Source: Streptomyces sp. NBRC 110028 (GTDB taxonomy: Bacteria > Actinomycetota > Actinomycetes > Streptomycetales > Streptomycetaceae). From it: DNA of 64,000 bases. The DNA lies in NCBI RefSeq assembly GCF_001417735.1, contig NZ_BBUZ01000038.1:1-64000 (forward strand), read 5' to 3'. Under the pieces are notes generated by a model. It ran no database searches and had not been told where the DNA came from. It worked only from the letters and a program-made list of their open reading frames with translations. Shown here piece by piece: positions 41,911 through 51,400 of the stretch. How positions within the stretch are numbered: the stretch's first letter is position 1; each line of letters starts with the position of its first letter. Both the position numbers and the translations under genes were made by a program.

Positions 41911-42690
41911 ATGACCGACGCACCGGCCGGCCCGTTGATCGACCTCAACGCCGACCTCGGCGAGGGCTTCGGCCGCTGGCAGCTCACCGACGACGAGGCC
42001 CTGCTGTCCATCGTCACCAGCGCCAACGTCGCCTGCGGCTTCCACGCGGGCGACCCGTCCACCATGCGCCGGGTCTGCGCGCTGGCCGCCGAGCGCGGCG
42101 TCCGCATCGGGGCGCAGGTCTCCTACCGCGACCTCGCGGGCTTCGGGCGGCGCGCCATGGACGTACCGCCCCGCGAACTGGCCGACGAGATCGCCTATCA
42201 GATCGGCGCGTTGGAGATCTTCGCCCGGGCCGCCGGGGCGCGGGTGGCCTACGTCAAACCGCACGGCGCGCTCTACAACCGCAGCGTGCACGACGCGGCG
42301 CAGGCCGCCGCCGTGGCGGAGGGGGTGCGGCTGGCGGCGGACGGGCCGCTGCCCGTGCTGGGCCTGCCCGGCTCGAAGCTGCACGAGGCGGCCCGCGCGG
42401 CCGGGCTGCCGGTGATCGCCGAGGCCTTCGCCGACCGCGCGTACACCGCGGCGGGCACCCTGGTCCCGCGCGGTGAGCCCGGCGCCGTCGTCTCCGACCC
42501 CGGCACCGTCGTCAAGCGGGCCCTGGGCTTCGCCCGCGACCGGGCCGTCACCTCGATCGACGGCCGGTGGATCGACGTGGAGGTGCGCTCCCTGTGCCTG
42601 CACGGCGACACACCCGGCGCCGCCGAACTCGCCCGCCGGGTACGGAGCGAGCTGGCCGCCGCGGGCGTGCGCCTGGCGGCGTTCGCGTGA
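41911..42690 (+). CDS. pxpA: 5-oxoprolinase subunit A (LamB/YcsF family)
   Basis: A 259-aa protein with the LamB/YcsF signature IDLNADLGEGFGRW at residues 9-22 and SANVACGFHAGDPSTM next to it, both typical of PxpA. With PxpB and PxpC it makes the ATP-dependent enzyme that opens L-5-oxoproline to L-glutamate. It is preceded by a purine-rich stretch that includes its SD (GAGAGG) and lies 59 bp after DUF1445. It overlaps pxpB by four bases (GTGA). Confidence is high. Confidence 0.94.
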   Translation: MTDAPAGPLIDLNADLGEGFGRWQLTDDEALLSIVTSANVACGFHAGDPSTMRRVCALAAERGVRIGAQVSYRDLAGFGRRAMDVPPRELADEIAYQIGALEIFARAAGARVAYVKPHGALYNRSVHDAAQAAAVAEGVRLAADGPLPVLGLPGSKLHEAARAAGLPVIAEAFADRAYTAAGTLVPRGEPGAVVSDPGTVVKRALGFARDRAVTSIDGRWIDVEVRSLCLHGDTPGAAELARRVRSELAAAGVRLAAFA

Positions 42691-43316
42691 GCATGAGACC
42701 GCTGCCCGTCGGCGAGCACGGGCTGCTCATCGAACTCGACGACGGGGACGCCGCCGAAGCGCTCCACGCCGAGCTGCTGCGCCGCGCCGCGGCCCGGACA
42801 CTGCCCGAGGTCCGGGAGATCGTGCCCGCGGCGCGGACCGTGCTCCTGGACGGCGTGGCCGATCCGCACCACCTCGCCGCCGAAATCGTCCAGTGGGACA
42901 TCCCTCCGCTCACCGGCGGGCGGGGGACCACGATCGAGGTCCCGGTGCGCTACGACGGACCGGACCTCGCCGATGTCGCCGCGCGGTGGGGCGTCACCCC
43001 CGGCGAGGCCGCCCGCATCCACGCCTCCTCCTTGTTCCGGGTGGCCTTCTGCGGGTTCACACCCGGCTTCGGCTATCTGACGGGCCTGCCCGAGCGCTTC
43101 CACGTGCCGCGCCGCGCCACCCCGAGGACCCGGGTGCCGGTCGGCTCGGTCGCCCTCGCCGGCCCGTACACGGGTGTCTACCCGCGCTCCTCCCCCGGCG
43201 GCTGGCAGCTCATCGGCACCACGGACGCCCTGCTGTGGGACGCCGCGCGCGAACCGGCGGCCCTCTTCGCCCCCGGCGTCCACGTCCGCTTCGTACCGGA
43301 AGGGAGGACCCGGTGA
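42687..43316 (+). CDS. pxpB: 5-oxoprolinase subunit B (KipI/allophanate hydrolase subunit 1 family)
   Basis: A 209-aa protein of the KipI/AHS1 family. The IEVPVRYDGPDLADVA stretch and FCGFTPGFGYLTGLPERFHVPRRATPRTRVPVGSVALAG are family hallmarks. It is a PxpABC subunit. The start is GTG 42687 (overlapping the pxpA stop) or ATG 42693; I keep the overlap start. The longer frame upstream is antisense-free but lies within pxpA and is not used. It overlaps pxpC by four bases. Confidence 0.94.
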   Translation: MSMRPLPVGEHGLLIELDDGDAAEALHAELLRRAAARTLPEVREIVPAARTVLLDGVADPHHLAAEIVQWDIPPLTGGRGTTIEVPVRYDGPDLADVAARWGVTPGEAARIHASSLFRVAFCGFTPGFGYLTGLPERFHVPRRATPRTRVPVGSVALAGPYTGVYPRSSPGGWQLIGTTDALLWDAAREPAALFAPGVHVRFVPEGRTR

Positions 43317-44221
43317 CGGACAGCGCCCTCACGGTGGTCCGGGCGGGCGCGCTCACCACCGTCCAGGACCTCGGTCGGCCCGGCCACGCCCATCTGGGCG
43401 TGCCCCGCTCCGGCGCGCTCGACCAGCCCGCCCACCGGCTCGCCAACCGCTTGGTGGGCAACCCGGAAGCGGCCGCGACCCTGGAGACCACCCTGACCGG
43501 CTGCGCCGTACGGCTCCGGCGCGCGGCGACGGTGGCGGTCACCGGCGCTCCCTGCCCCGTCACCGTCGACGGCCGGCCCGCCCCCTGGGGGGCGCCCGTG
43601 CGGGTACCGGCGGGCGCCGTGCTGGAGGCCGGTCCGGCGATCCACGGGGTGCGCGGCTATCTGGCGTTCGGCGGGGGCGTCGACGTCGAGCCGATGCTCG
43701 GCAGCCGCTCGACCGACATGCTCTCGGGCCTCGGCCCGCCCCCGGTCACCGACGGCTCCGTCCTGGGGCTCGGGCCGCCCCACCGGCCGGCCCCGGCCGT
43801 GGACTGGGTGCCGTACCCGGGGGTGGTGCCGGAGCTGGTGCTCCCGGTGGTGCCCGGCCCGCGCGACGACTGGTTCACCGCCGCCGGACTGCGCACCCTC
43901 ACCACCGGCCGGTTCCGGGTGTCGGCCGCGAGCAACCGCATCGGGCTGCGCACCGAGGGGCCCGCGCTGGAGCGCGCGCGTGAGGGCGAGCTGCCCAGCG
44001 AGGGCATGGTGCTCGGCGCCCTCCAGGTGCCGCCCGACGGCCGCCCGGTGCTCTTCCTCGCCGACCATCCGACGACCGGCGGCTACCCCGTGGTGGGCGT
44101 CGTCCCGGAGCCGTACCTGGCCGCCGCGGCACAGGCCCTCCCCGGCACCCCGGTCCGGTTCACCCCGCCGCGCCCGGGTCAGCCGTCCCGGGGGTCCCGG
44201 GTGCGCACCGGGCGGCGGTGA
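43313..44221 (+). CDS. pxpC: 5-oxoprolinase subunit C (KipA/allophanate hydrolase subunit 2 family)
   Basis: A 302-aa protein of the AHS2/biotin-dependent carboxyltransferase-like family. The N-terminal LTTVQDLGRPGHAHLGVPRSGALD motif and the RGYLAFGGGVDVEPMLGSRSTDM block are clear. GTG 43313 overlaps the pxpB stop, and AGGGAGG lies before it. It completes PxpABC in one translationally coupled operon. Its last 43 bp overlap the convergent CDGSH gene. Confidence 0.94.
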   Translation: MTDSALTVVRAGALTTVQDLGRPGHAHLGVPRSGALDQPAHRLANRLVGNPEAAATLETTLTGCAVRLRRAATVAVTGAPCPVTVDGRPAPWGAPVRVPAGAVLEAGPAIHGVRGYLAFGGGVDVEPMLGSRSTDMLSGLGPPPVTDGSVLGLGPPHRPAPAVDWVPYPGVVPELVLPVVPGPRDDWFTAAGLRTLTTGRFRVSAASNRIGLRTEGPALERAREGELPSEGMVLGALQVPPDGRPVLFLADHPTTGGYPVVGVVPEPYLAAAAQALPGTPVRFTPPRPGQPSRGSRVRTGRR

Positions 44222-44466
44222 CTGGTGTCGCACCAGGGGTAGCGGCCGCTGCGCCCACAGGCACACACCGCGACCATCACCCGGTCGGAGCGGACGGTGG
44301 TGCCGTCCTCCAGGACGACCTCCACCGGCCCCTCGACCAGCGTCGGGCCCTCGGGGTCGACGATGACGCGCCGCGCGGGGGCATCGAGTGTCCGGGCATC
44401 CGGCGCCCGCTCGTCGAGCGCCGGGTCATCGGGCACAGCTGCCGCACTCGGTCGTACGGACGGCAC
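44179..44466 (-). CDS. CDGSH iron-sulfur domain protein
   Basis: A 95-aa protein whose C-terminal half holds the CDGSH [2Fe-2S] motif: CACGRSGRYPWCDTSH, with three Cys and one His ligand (C-x-C-x8-C-x3-H). The DGT in place of the canonical DGS is a mild variant: it reads CDTSH. The start GTG 44466 has AAGGAGG upstream, although rather far; GTG 44436 is an alternative. It overlaps the methyltransferase gene upstream by 41 bp and the convergent pxpC by 43 bp. Redox or iron-sulfur transfer is typical of the family. It belongs to an iron/redox gene group. Confidence 0.85.
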   Translation of the reverse strand: MPSVRPSAAAVPDDPALDERAPDARTLDAPARRVIVDPEGPTLVEGPVEVVLEDGTTVRSDRVMVAVCACGRSGRYPWCDTSHRRPVRTRDPRDG

Positions 44467-45106
44467 GGATCACCACCAGCTCCTCCTTGTCCTCGCCCGG
44501 GCCGATCAGCCCCCTGGCGACCAGCCAGGGGCTGTGCCGCAGCAGCACGGGCCCGAACGGGATGACGCGGCGCGCGGTCACATCCGCGTGCAGACCCTGC
44601 GCGGCCAGCCGCTCCAGCGTCGTCTCGACGCCGCTCAGCGCGGACTGCACGAGCAGCAGCACCCCCCGCGGGCGCAGCAGCCCCGGCATCCGGTCGCACA
44701 GCCGGTCCAGCATCTCCCGGCCGTCCTGTCCGGCGTTCCACGCGCGGCCGCCCCCGGCGCGCTCGAAGGGGCGGGGATGGCGCGAGGGCACATAGGGCGG
44801 GTTGGCCAGGACGACGTCGAAGCGCCGCCCCTGGGCCACGGACGCCAGGCCGCCGAGGCGGACCCGGACCGGCTCGCCGTGGAGCCGGGCGTTCAGCCAG
44901 GCCGCGAGCACCGCGCGCGCCGAGACGTCCACGGCCTCGACCCCCGCGGCTCCGCAGCGCGCGGCGAGGACCGCCAGCGCACCGGTGCCGGTTCCGATGT
45001 CCAGCACCTTGGCACCCGGTACACCGGGCTCCCGGCGTACCGCATCGGCCAACAGGGTGGTGTCGTCCTGCGGCGCGTACACGCCTGGGGGCGCAATCAG
45101 TCGCAT
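44426..45106 (-). CDS. HemK2/MTQ2-type class I methyltransferase
   Basis: A 226-aa SAM-dependent methyltransferase. The SAM-binding loop is VLDIGTGTGALAVLAA and the catalytic-type motif is NPPYVPS, which is typical of N-methylation of glutamine in release factors or of related amino-group methylation. ATG 45106 (MRLIAPPGVYAP) is preferred because GGGAC lies just before it; ATG 45124 and GTG 45130 are in frame upstream. It overlaps the CDGSH gene, so the two are cotranscribed. The substrate is not known; the actinomycete family is often next to CDGSH and iron-redox genes. Confidence 0.85.
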   Translation of the reverse strand: MRLIAPPGVYAPQDDTTLLADAVRREPGVPGAKVLDIGTGTGALAVLAARCGAAGVEAVDVSARAVLAAWLNARLHGEPVRVRLGGLASVAQGRRFDVVLANPPYVPSRHPRPFERAGGGRAWNAGQDGREMLDRLCDRMPGLLRPRGVLLLVQSALSGVETTLERLAAQGLHADVTARRVIPFGPVLLRHSPWLVARGLIGPGEDKEELVVIRAVRTTECGSCAR

Positions 45107-45237
45107 TCGTCCCAGGTACCTCATCCGCACCGGTCAAAACCGCGCCGGTGTGCCCGGCCGGATGCATCGGCCGGGCGCTCGGGGGCACTCGGCGGGCCCG
45201 CGAGAGCGGGGGAACCGGCAGTCGGAGCGCAGTGAGA

Positions 45238-45270
45238 GCGGCGGAAGAGCGGCGGAAGAGCGGCGGAAGA
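45238..45270 (+). repeat. three tandem 11-bp repeats before the FAD-Rieske gene
   Basis: GCGGCGGAAGA occurs three times in a row, ending 10 bp before the ATG at 45281; the last copy runs into AAGAGGAG, the likely SD. Each copy contains the SD-like core GGAAGA. The copy number could be variable and affect translation. Confidence 0.75.
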
Positions 45271-45280
45271 GGAGCGATCG

Positions 45281-46903
45281 ATGACGAGTCTTCCCACCGG
45301 GTTCGCGCCCGCGTCGTACTGGATGGAGTCGGCCCCGGGCCCCGCGTATCCGGCCCTGGAACCGGGCCCCGAGCACGCCGTGCCCGAGGTCGAGGTCGCC
45401 GTCGTCGGCGGCGGCATCGCGGGGCTCTGCACGGCCTGGGAGCTGGCGCGGGCCGGGCGGCAGGTGGCGCTGATCGAGGCGGACCGGCTGGCCGCGGGGG
45501 CGACCGGCCACACCACGGCCAAGGTTTCCGCCCTGCAGGGCCTCGCCTACCAGGACATCCGCGCCTCGCGCGGCGAGGAGGCGGCGCGGCTGTACGCGGC
45601 GTCCCAGCTCGACGCGGTGGACCGGATCGGCCGGGTCGCCGCCGAGCTGGGCATCGACTGCGATCTGGAGCGGGCCCCGGCGTACACCTACGCCGAGAGC
45701 GAGGAGTCCCTGGACGCGGTGCGGGCCGAGGCGGAGGCGGCCGGGGCGGCCGGCCTCGACGCCTCGTTCACGACGGAGACGGATCTGCCCTTCCCCGTCG
45801 CGGGCGCGGTCCGGGTCCCGGACCAGGCCCAGTTCCACCCCCGGAAGTATCTGCTGGCGCTGGCCGAGGACCTGGTCGCGCGCGGCGGCCGGATCTATGA
45901 GAACTCGCGGGTCATGGGCCTGGGCGAGGGGCATCCCTGTCGTCTCACGACCGACCGGGGAGCGCGGCTCCGGGCCCGTGAGGTCGTGGTCACCACCGCC
46001 TACCCGATCTTCGACCGGGCGCTGCTCTTCCCCCGGCTGAAGGCGCGGCGCGAGCTGGTCGTCGCCGCGGTGCTGCCGGAGGACCGCGCCCCGCGCGGCA
46101 TGTACCTCACGCCCGAGGACGACACCCGGTCGGTCCGTACCGCGCCCTACGGCGAGGGGCGGCGGCTGCTCGTGGTCACCGGCGAGAAGTTCACGCCCGG
46201 GGTGGGCAGTGCCGAGGGCCGCTACGAGCGGCTGATCTCCTGGACGCGGCGGCGCTTCCCGGGCGCCGAGCCCGCGTTCCGCTGGGCCGCGCAGGACAAC
46301 TGGACCACCGACCACGTGCCGTACGTGGGCCCGCTGCACCCCGCCGCCCGGCACGCCTACGTGGCGACCGGCTTCGCCGGATGGGGCATGACCGGCGGTG
46401 TGCTCACCGGGCGGCTGCTCGCCGCGCGGCTGACGGGAGAGCCATTGCCGTGGACGGACCTCTACGATCCGCGGCGGCTGAACCCGCTGCGCGAGGCCCC
46501 GGCGCTGCTGCGGCTGCAGGGCGAGGTGGCGCGCCACTTCTTCGGCGACCGGATCTCCGGGGACGGCGCGGACGCGGTCGGCGACATCCCGCCGGGCGGC
46601 GGCGCGGTCGTGCGCGTCGGGGCGGGGCAGCGCGCCGTGCACCGTGACGAGGAGGGCGCGCTGCACGCCCTGTCCGCGCGCTGCACCCATCTGGGGTGCC
46701 TGGTGCGGTTCAACGACGCCGAGCGGACCTGGGAGTGCCCGTGCCACGGGTCCCGCTTCGGCGTCGACGGCAGCGTGCTGCAGGGCCCGGCGATCCGCCC
46801 GCTGGAGCGCTACGGCGACATCGACGAAGGCCATGGACCCGGCCCGGACGGGCACGACGGGCACGACGGGCACGACGGGCCGAAGGGGAAGGGTGAGCGG
46901 TGA
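45281..46903 (+). CDS. FAD-dependent oxidoreductase fused to a C-terminal Rieske domain
   Basis: A 540-aa protein. The N-terminal DAO-type flavin domain has VAVVGGGIAGLCTAWELARAG (GxGxxG near 41-46) and the TGHTTAKVSALQG motif. The C-terminal Rieske domain has CTHLGC and CPCHGSRF, giving CxH...CxxH ligands. The fusion is common in actinomycetes but its substrate is unknown. The C-terminus ends in three HDG repeats coded by exact 9-bp tandem repeats. ATG 45281 has GAGGAG before it. It overlaps the next gene (GTGA). With the CDGSH, methyltransferase and HDO genes it forms an iron-sulfur/redox block, probably stress-linked. Confidence 0.88.
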   Translation: MTSLPTGFAPASYWMESAPGPAYPALEPGPEHAVPEVEVAVVGGGIAGLCTAWELARAGRQVALIEADRLAAGATGHTTAKVSALQGLAYQDIRASRGEEAARLYAASQLDAVDRIGRVAAELGIDCDLERAPAYTYAESEESLDAVRAEAEAAGAAGLDASFTTETDLPFPVAGAVRVPDQAQFHPRKYLLALAEDLVARGGRIYENSRVMGLGEGHPCRLTTDRGARLRAREVVVTTAYPIFDRALLFPRLKARRELVVAAVLPEDRAPRGMYLTPEDDTRSVRTAPYGEGRRLLVVTGEKFTPGVGSAEGRYERLISWTRRRFPGAEPAFRWAAQDNWTTDHVPYVGPLHPAARHAYVATGFAGWGMTGGVLTGRLLAARLTGEPLPWTDLYDPRRLNPLREAPALLRLQGEVARHFFGDRISGDGADAVGDIPPGGGAVVRVGAGQRAVHRDEEGALHALSARCTHLGCLVRFNDAERTWECPCHGSRFGVDGSVLQGPAIRPLERYGDIDEGHGPGPDGHDGHDGHDGPKGKGER

Positions 46904-47949
46904 CCACCGGCACACGGAACACGGCCATGAGCGAGACGCCCGGCACGGCATCCGGCGCCGCGTCCGGTCCGCCCGGGCTGCCGGAGGCCCGCGGTCCGCT
47001 GTCCGCGGCGGTCCGTACCGCCCTGCCGCAGGCCCCGCCGCCGGGCGAGCTGCCGGAGGCCGGGGACGCCGACCCGTTCGCCGAGGACCTTCAGCTCGCG
47101 CTGTACCTCGCGTACGAACTCCACTACCGCGGCTTCGCGGGCGTCGACGAGGCGTGGGAGTGGCAGCCGGATCTGCTGCGGCTGCGGGCCGCGCTGGAGG
47201 ACCGGTTCCTGGGCGCGCTGCGCGAGGCGGTGCCCGGTGGCGCGGACGTGGCCGGTGCGCTGGACGGACTGCTGGCCGAACCGCTGGACGCGCCCGGCGT
47301 CAGCCACCACCTCCAGCGCCGGGGCACCTGGGGGCAGATGCGCGAATATCTGGCGCACCGCTCGCTGTACCAGCTGAAGGAGGCCGATCCGCAGGCGTGG
47401 CTGATCCCCCGGCTGACCGGGCAGCCCAAGGCGTCACTGGTGGCGGTGGCGTTCGACGAGTTCGGGGCGGGCCACGGCGACCGGGTGCACGCCCGGCTGT
47501 TCGCCGAGGCGATGGCGGGGGCCGGGCTCGATCCGGGGTACGGCCGCTACCTGGACCACGCGCCCGCCGAGACCCTCGCCACCGTCAACCTGATGTCGCT
47601 GCTCGGCCTGCACCGCTCGCTGCGCGGCGCGATGGCCGGACACTTCGCCACCCTGGAGATCACCTCGTCGCCCGGCGCCCGGCGGCTGGCCCGGGCGCTG
47701 GAGCGGCTGGGCGCCGAGCCCCGGTGCGTACGGTTCTTCACCGAGCACATCGAGGCCGACGCGGTGCACGAGCAGTTGATGCGCCGGGACGTCATCGGCG
47801 GTTTCCTCGCGCAGGAGCCGGATCAGGCCCCGGCCGTCGTCTTCGGGATCCAGGCCACCGACTACCTGGAGGCCCGCTGGTCGGACCGCCTGCTCGGGGC
47901 GTGGGCGGCCGGCCGCCCGTCCCTGCGCCTGCCGCTGTGCGACGGCTGA
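46900..47949 (+). CDS. heme-oxygenase-like diiron (iron-containing redox) enzyme
   Basis: A 349-aa protein (or 340 aa from ATG 46927) of the iron-containing redox enzyme family, an HDO-fold group. Candidate metal ligands are spread over helices as in CADD-like proteins: YELHY, FDEFGAGHGDRVH and FTEHIEADAVHE. The N-terminal 55 residues are Pro/Ala-rich. It starts with GTG 46900 overlapping the FAD-Rieske stop. The partner flavin-Rieske protein may supply electrons. Substrate and product are unknown; family members catalyse varied oxidative cleavage reactions. Confidence 0.85.
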   Translation: MTTGTRNTAMSETPGTASGAASGPPGLPEARGPLSAAVRTALPQAPPPGELPEAGDADPFAEDLQLALYLAYELHYRGFAGVDEAWEWQPDLLRLRAALEDRFLGALREAVPGGADVAGALDGLLAEPLDAPGVSHHLQRRGTWGQMREYLAHRSLYQLKEADPQAWLIPRLTGQPKASLVAVAFDEFGAGHGDRVHARLFAEAMAGAGLDPGYGRYLDHAPAETLATVNLMSLLGLHRSLRGAMAGHFATLEITSSPGARRLARALERLGAEPRCVRFFTEHIEADAVHEQLMRRDVIGGFLAQEPDQAPAVVFGIQATDYLEARWSDRLLGAWAAGRPSLRLPLCDG

Positions 47950-47963
47950 CCGCCGCGCGGCGG
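47950..47963. terminator. short G/C palindrome between HDO and WhiB genes
   Basis: CCGCCGCGCGGCGG is a perfect 14-bp palindrome just after the HDO stop, between convergent genes only 48 bp apart. It may act as a terminator for either side, but the stem has almost no loop. Confidence 0.35.
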
Positions 47964-47997
47964 GGCGCCCGGGCCCGGCCTCGTTCGAGGGCTCGGT

Positions 47998-48270
47998 TCA
48001 CCTCCGGGACGCCTCGGCCGGTGCGCCGCGCGCCTGACGCCGCGCCCGCTGGCGCAGCACGCGGCGTTCCTCCTCGTCGGTGCCGCCCCACACGCCGTGC
48101 GTCACACCGGTGTCCAGCGCGTAGGTGAGGCACTGGTGGATCACCGGGCAGCGGTGGCAGACCTCCTTGGCCTGGGCCTGCTGCGCCTGGGCCGCGGGTC
48201 CGGCCGCCCCCACCGGGAAGAAGAGTTCGGGGTCCTCGTCCACGCATGCCGCGCTCTGCCACCAATCCAT
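47998..48270 (-). CDS. WhiB-like transcriptional regulator
   Basis: A 90-aa Wbl protein. The [4Fe-4S] ligands are Cys9, Cys38, Cys41 and Cys47 (ACV...EVCHRCPVIHQC), followed by GVWGG and the basic tail EEERRVLRQRARRQARG that binds DNA. Wbl proteins sense oxygen or nitric oxide through the cluster and act with sigma factors. ATG 48270 has AAGGGG before it; the longer open frame upstream is antisense to other genes. I cannot name the exact paralogue (it is not an obvious WhiD or WblA). It sits next to other iron-redox genes. About 200 bp upstream (48271-48470) hold its promoter, where I see no more. Confidence 0.93.
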   Translation of the reverse strand: MDWWQSAACVDEDPELFFPVGAAGPAAQAQQAQAKEVCHRCPVIHQCLTYALDTGVTHGVWGGTDEEERRVLRQRARRQARGAPAEASRR

Positions 48271-48470
48271 GACTGCCCCTTCTGTGATGCGTCGTGGTGA
48301 TTTCCCGCCTCGCCCACGCGGGTGTGCCGCATCCAATGGGTGGTCATGAGGGCACGCAGCCGACCTCGCGCACAAGGCTTGGCGGGCTTGACGGAAGTCG
48401 GGTTTCCCACCCCGGCGACCGCAAACGGGGTTGATCGCGCCAATACGGCGGCGAAGGCGGCGAGCGGCCG

Positions 48471-51400
48471 TCAGTCCCGTGCCGGGCCGTAACCGCCGCC
48501 GCCCGGGGTGTGGACCACGAGGACGTCGTCCACGCCGACGTCGGCCGCGTCGCAGCCCTTCAGCCGGTCCACCGAACCGTCGGCGCGCTCGATGAGGTTG
48601 GCGCCGAGCGCGCCCGGCGCGCCGCCCGCCATGCCGTACGGGGGGACGCGGCGGTGACCGGTGAGCAGGGCGACCGTCATCGGTTCCAGGAAGCGGATGC
48701 GGCGGGTGACGCCGTGGCCGCCGTGCCAGCGGCCGCGGCCGCCGCTGTCCCGCCGCACCTCGAAGCTCTCCACCCGCACCGGGTAGCGCCACTCCAGCAC
48801 TTCGGGGTCGGTGAGCCGGGAGTTGGTCATATGGGTCTGCACGGCGTCGGCGCCGTCGAAGCCGTCGCCCGCGCCCGAGCCACTGGCCACCGTCTCGTAG
48901 TACTGGACGCGGTCGTTGCCGAAGGTGACGTTGTTCATCGTGCCGGAGCCCTCGGCCTGGACGCCGAGCGCCGCGTAGAGGGCGCCGGTGACGGCCTGGG
49001 AGGTCTCGACGTTCCCGGCGACCGTGGCGGCCGGGTACACCGGGGCCAGCATCGAGCCCTCGGGGATGCGGACCTCCAGGGGCTTCAGGCAGCCGCTGTT
49101 GAGCGGGATGTCCTCGGCGACCAGGGTGCGGAAGACGTACAGCACGGCCGCCATCACCACCGAGCTGGGCGCGTTGGCGTTGCCCGGCGCCTGCGGCGAC
49201 GTACCGGCGAAGTCCAGGACGGCGGCGCGGCCCGTGCGGTCGACGGTGACGGTGACGCGGATGACGGCCCCGCCGTCCGTCTCGTAGGCGCAACAGCCGT
49301 CCCGGAGGGCGCCGACGATGCGGCGCACGGACTCCTCGGCGTTGTCCTGGACGTGGCGCATGTAGGCGTGCACGACGTCCAGGCCGAACTCGCCGATCAT
49401 GCGGCGCAGTTCCTGGATGCCCTTCTCGTTGGCGGCGATCTGGGCTCGCAGATCGGCGAGGTTGGCGTCCGGGGCGCGGGAGGGGTACCGCCCGGCGGTC
49501 AGCAGTTCGCGGGTCTCACGCTCGCGCAGCGCGCCGTCCCGTACCAGCGGCCAGTTGTCGAAGAGGACGCCCTCCTCCTCGATGACGCGGCTGAAGGCGG
49601 GCATGGAGCCGGGGGTGATGCCGCCGATCTCGGCGTGGTGGCCGCGGGAGGCGACGAGGAACAGCAGTCGCGTCCCGCCGTCGTCGAAGACCGGGGTGAC
49701 GACCGTGACGTCCGGGAGGTGGGTGCCGCCGTGGTACGGGTCGTTGATGGCGTAGACGTCGCCCGGCCGCATGGTTTCGCCGTTGCGCCGCAGCACCTCC
49801 TTGATGGACTCGCCCATCGATCCCAGGTGCACCGGGATGTGGGGGGCGTTGGCGATCAGGTTGCCGTCGGCGTCGAACAGGGCGCAGGAGAAGTCCAGCC
49901 GCTCCTTGATGTTCACGGAGTGGGCGGTGTTCTCCAGACGCAGGCCCATCTGTTCGGCGATGGCCATGAAGAGGCTGTTGAACACCTCCAGCATCACCGG
50001 GTCCACCTCGGTGCCGACCGCCGCCGTGCTCACCCGGGGCCGGACCCGGGTGAGCAGCAGATGGCCGCGGTCGCCCAGGGCCGCCTGCCAGCCGGGGTCG
50101 ACGACGGTGGTGGCGTCGGCCTCGGCGATGACCGCGGGGCCGGTGAGGGTGTCGCCGGGGCGCATCCCGGCGCGTTCGTACAGGCCGGTGTCCTGCCACC
50201 GGCCCGCCGTGAACATCCGCGCGGTCGCCACCGGTGCCAGGGCGCCCTCCCTGGGCGGCGGTTCCACGGCGTGGCCGCCCGCCGGGCCCGCCGCGCCGAC
50301 CGCCTCCACCGACACCGCCTCCATCACGAGCGGCTTGTCCATGGTGAAGGCGTAGCGCGCGCGGTGCGCCCGTACGAAGCCGTCGGTCATCACGGCGGCG
50401 GAGTCCAGCGGGACGGGGAGGGCCGCGTCGGTGCCCGCGTACCGCAGATGGACCCGGGCCGTGGTGCGCACGCTCTCCCCGGGAACGCCGTCGGCCAGCA
50501 GCTCGTCGCGGGTCCGGCCGGCCAGCCGCGCGCACAGCTCGCGCACCTGGGGCAGCGACTCCTCGCTCAGCTCCGTCTCCACGGCCTGCTCGCGCATGGC
50601 GGTGGCGTCGGCGACCCCGATGCCGTACGCCGAGAGCACCCCGGCCAGCGGCGGCACGATCACCGTGCCGACGCCGAGGGCGTCCGCGACCGCGCACGCG
50701 TGCTGGCCACCCGCGCCGCCGAAGCTGGTGAGCGCGTAGCGGGTGACGTCGTGACCGCGCTGCACGGAGATCTTCTTGACCGCGTTGGCCATGTTCAGCA
50801 CGGCGATGTCCAGGAAGCCCGCCGCGACCTCCTCCGGGCCGCGCCGGTCCCCGGTCGCCTCCGCGATCTCCTCGGCGAGGCGGGCGAAGCGCTCCCGTAC
50901 GGTGTCCGCGTCCAGCCGCTGGTCGGCGCGCGGGCCGAAGACCGCCGGGAAGTGGGCGGCCTGGATCCGTCCCAGCATCACGTTGGCGTCGGTCACGGTC
51001 AGCGGTCCGCCGCGCCGGTAGCAGGCGGGGCCGGGGACGGCACCGGCCGAGTCCGGGCCCACCTGGTAGCGGCGCCCGTCGAAGTGGAGCACCGAGCCGC
51101 CGCCCGCCGCGACGGTGTGGATGTTCATCATGGGCGCGCGCATCCGCACCCCCGCGACCTCGGTCCCGAAGACCCGCTCGAACTCGCCCGCGTAGTGCGA
51201 CACATCGGTCGAGGTGCCGCCCATGTCGAAGCCGATGACTTGCGCGTGACCGGCCTCGGCGGAGGAGCGCGCCATGCCCACGACGCCGCCCGCGGGCCCC
51301 GACAGCACCGCGTCCTTGCCCCGGAAGTGCGCGGCCTCCCGCAGCCCGCCGTTGGACTGCATGAACATCAGCCGGATGCCGCGCAGCTCGGCGGCCACGT

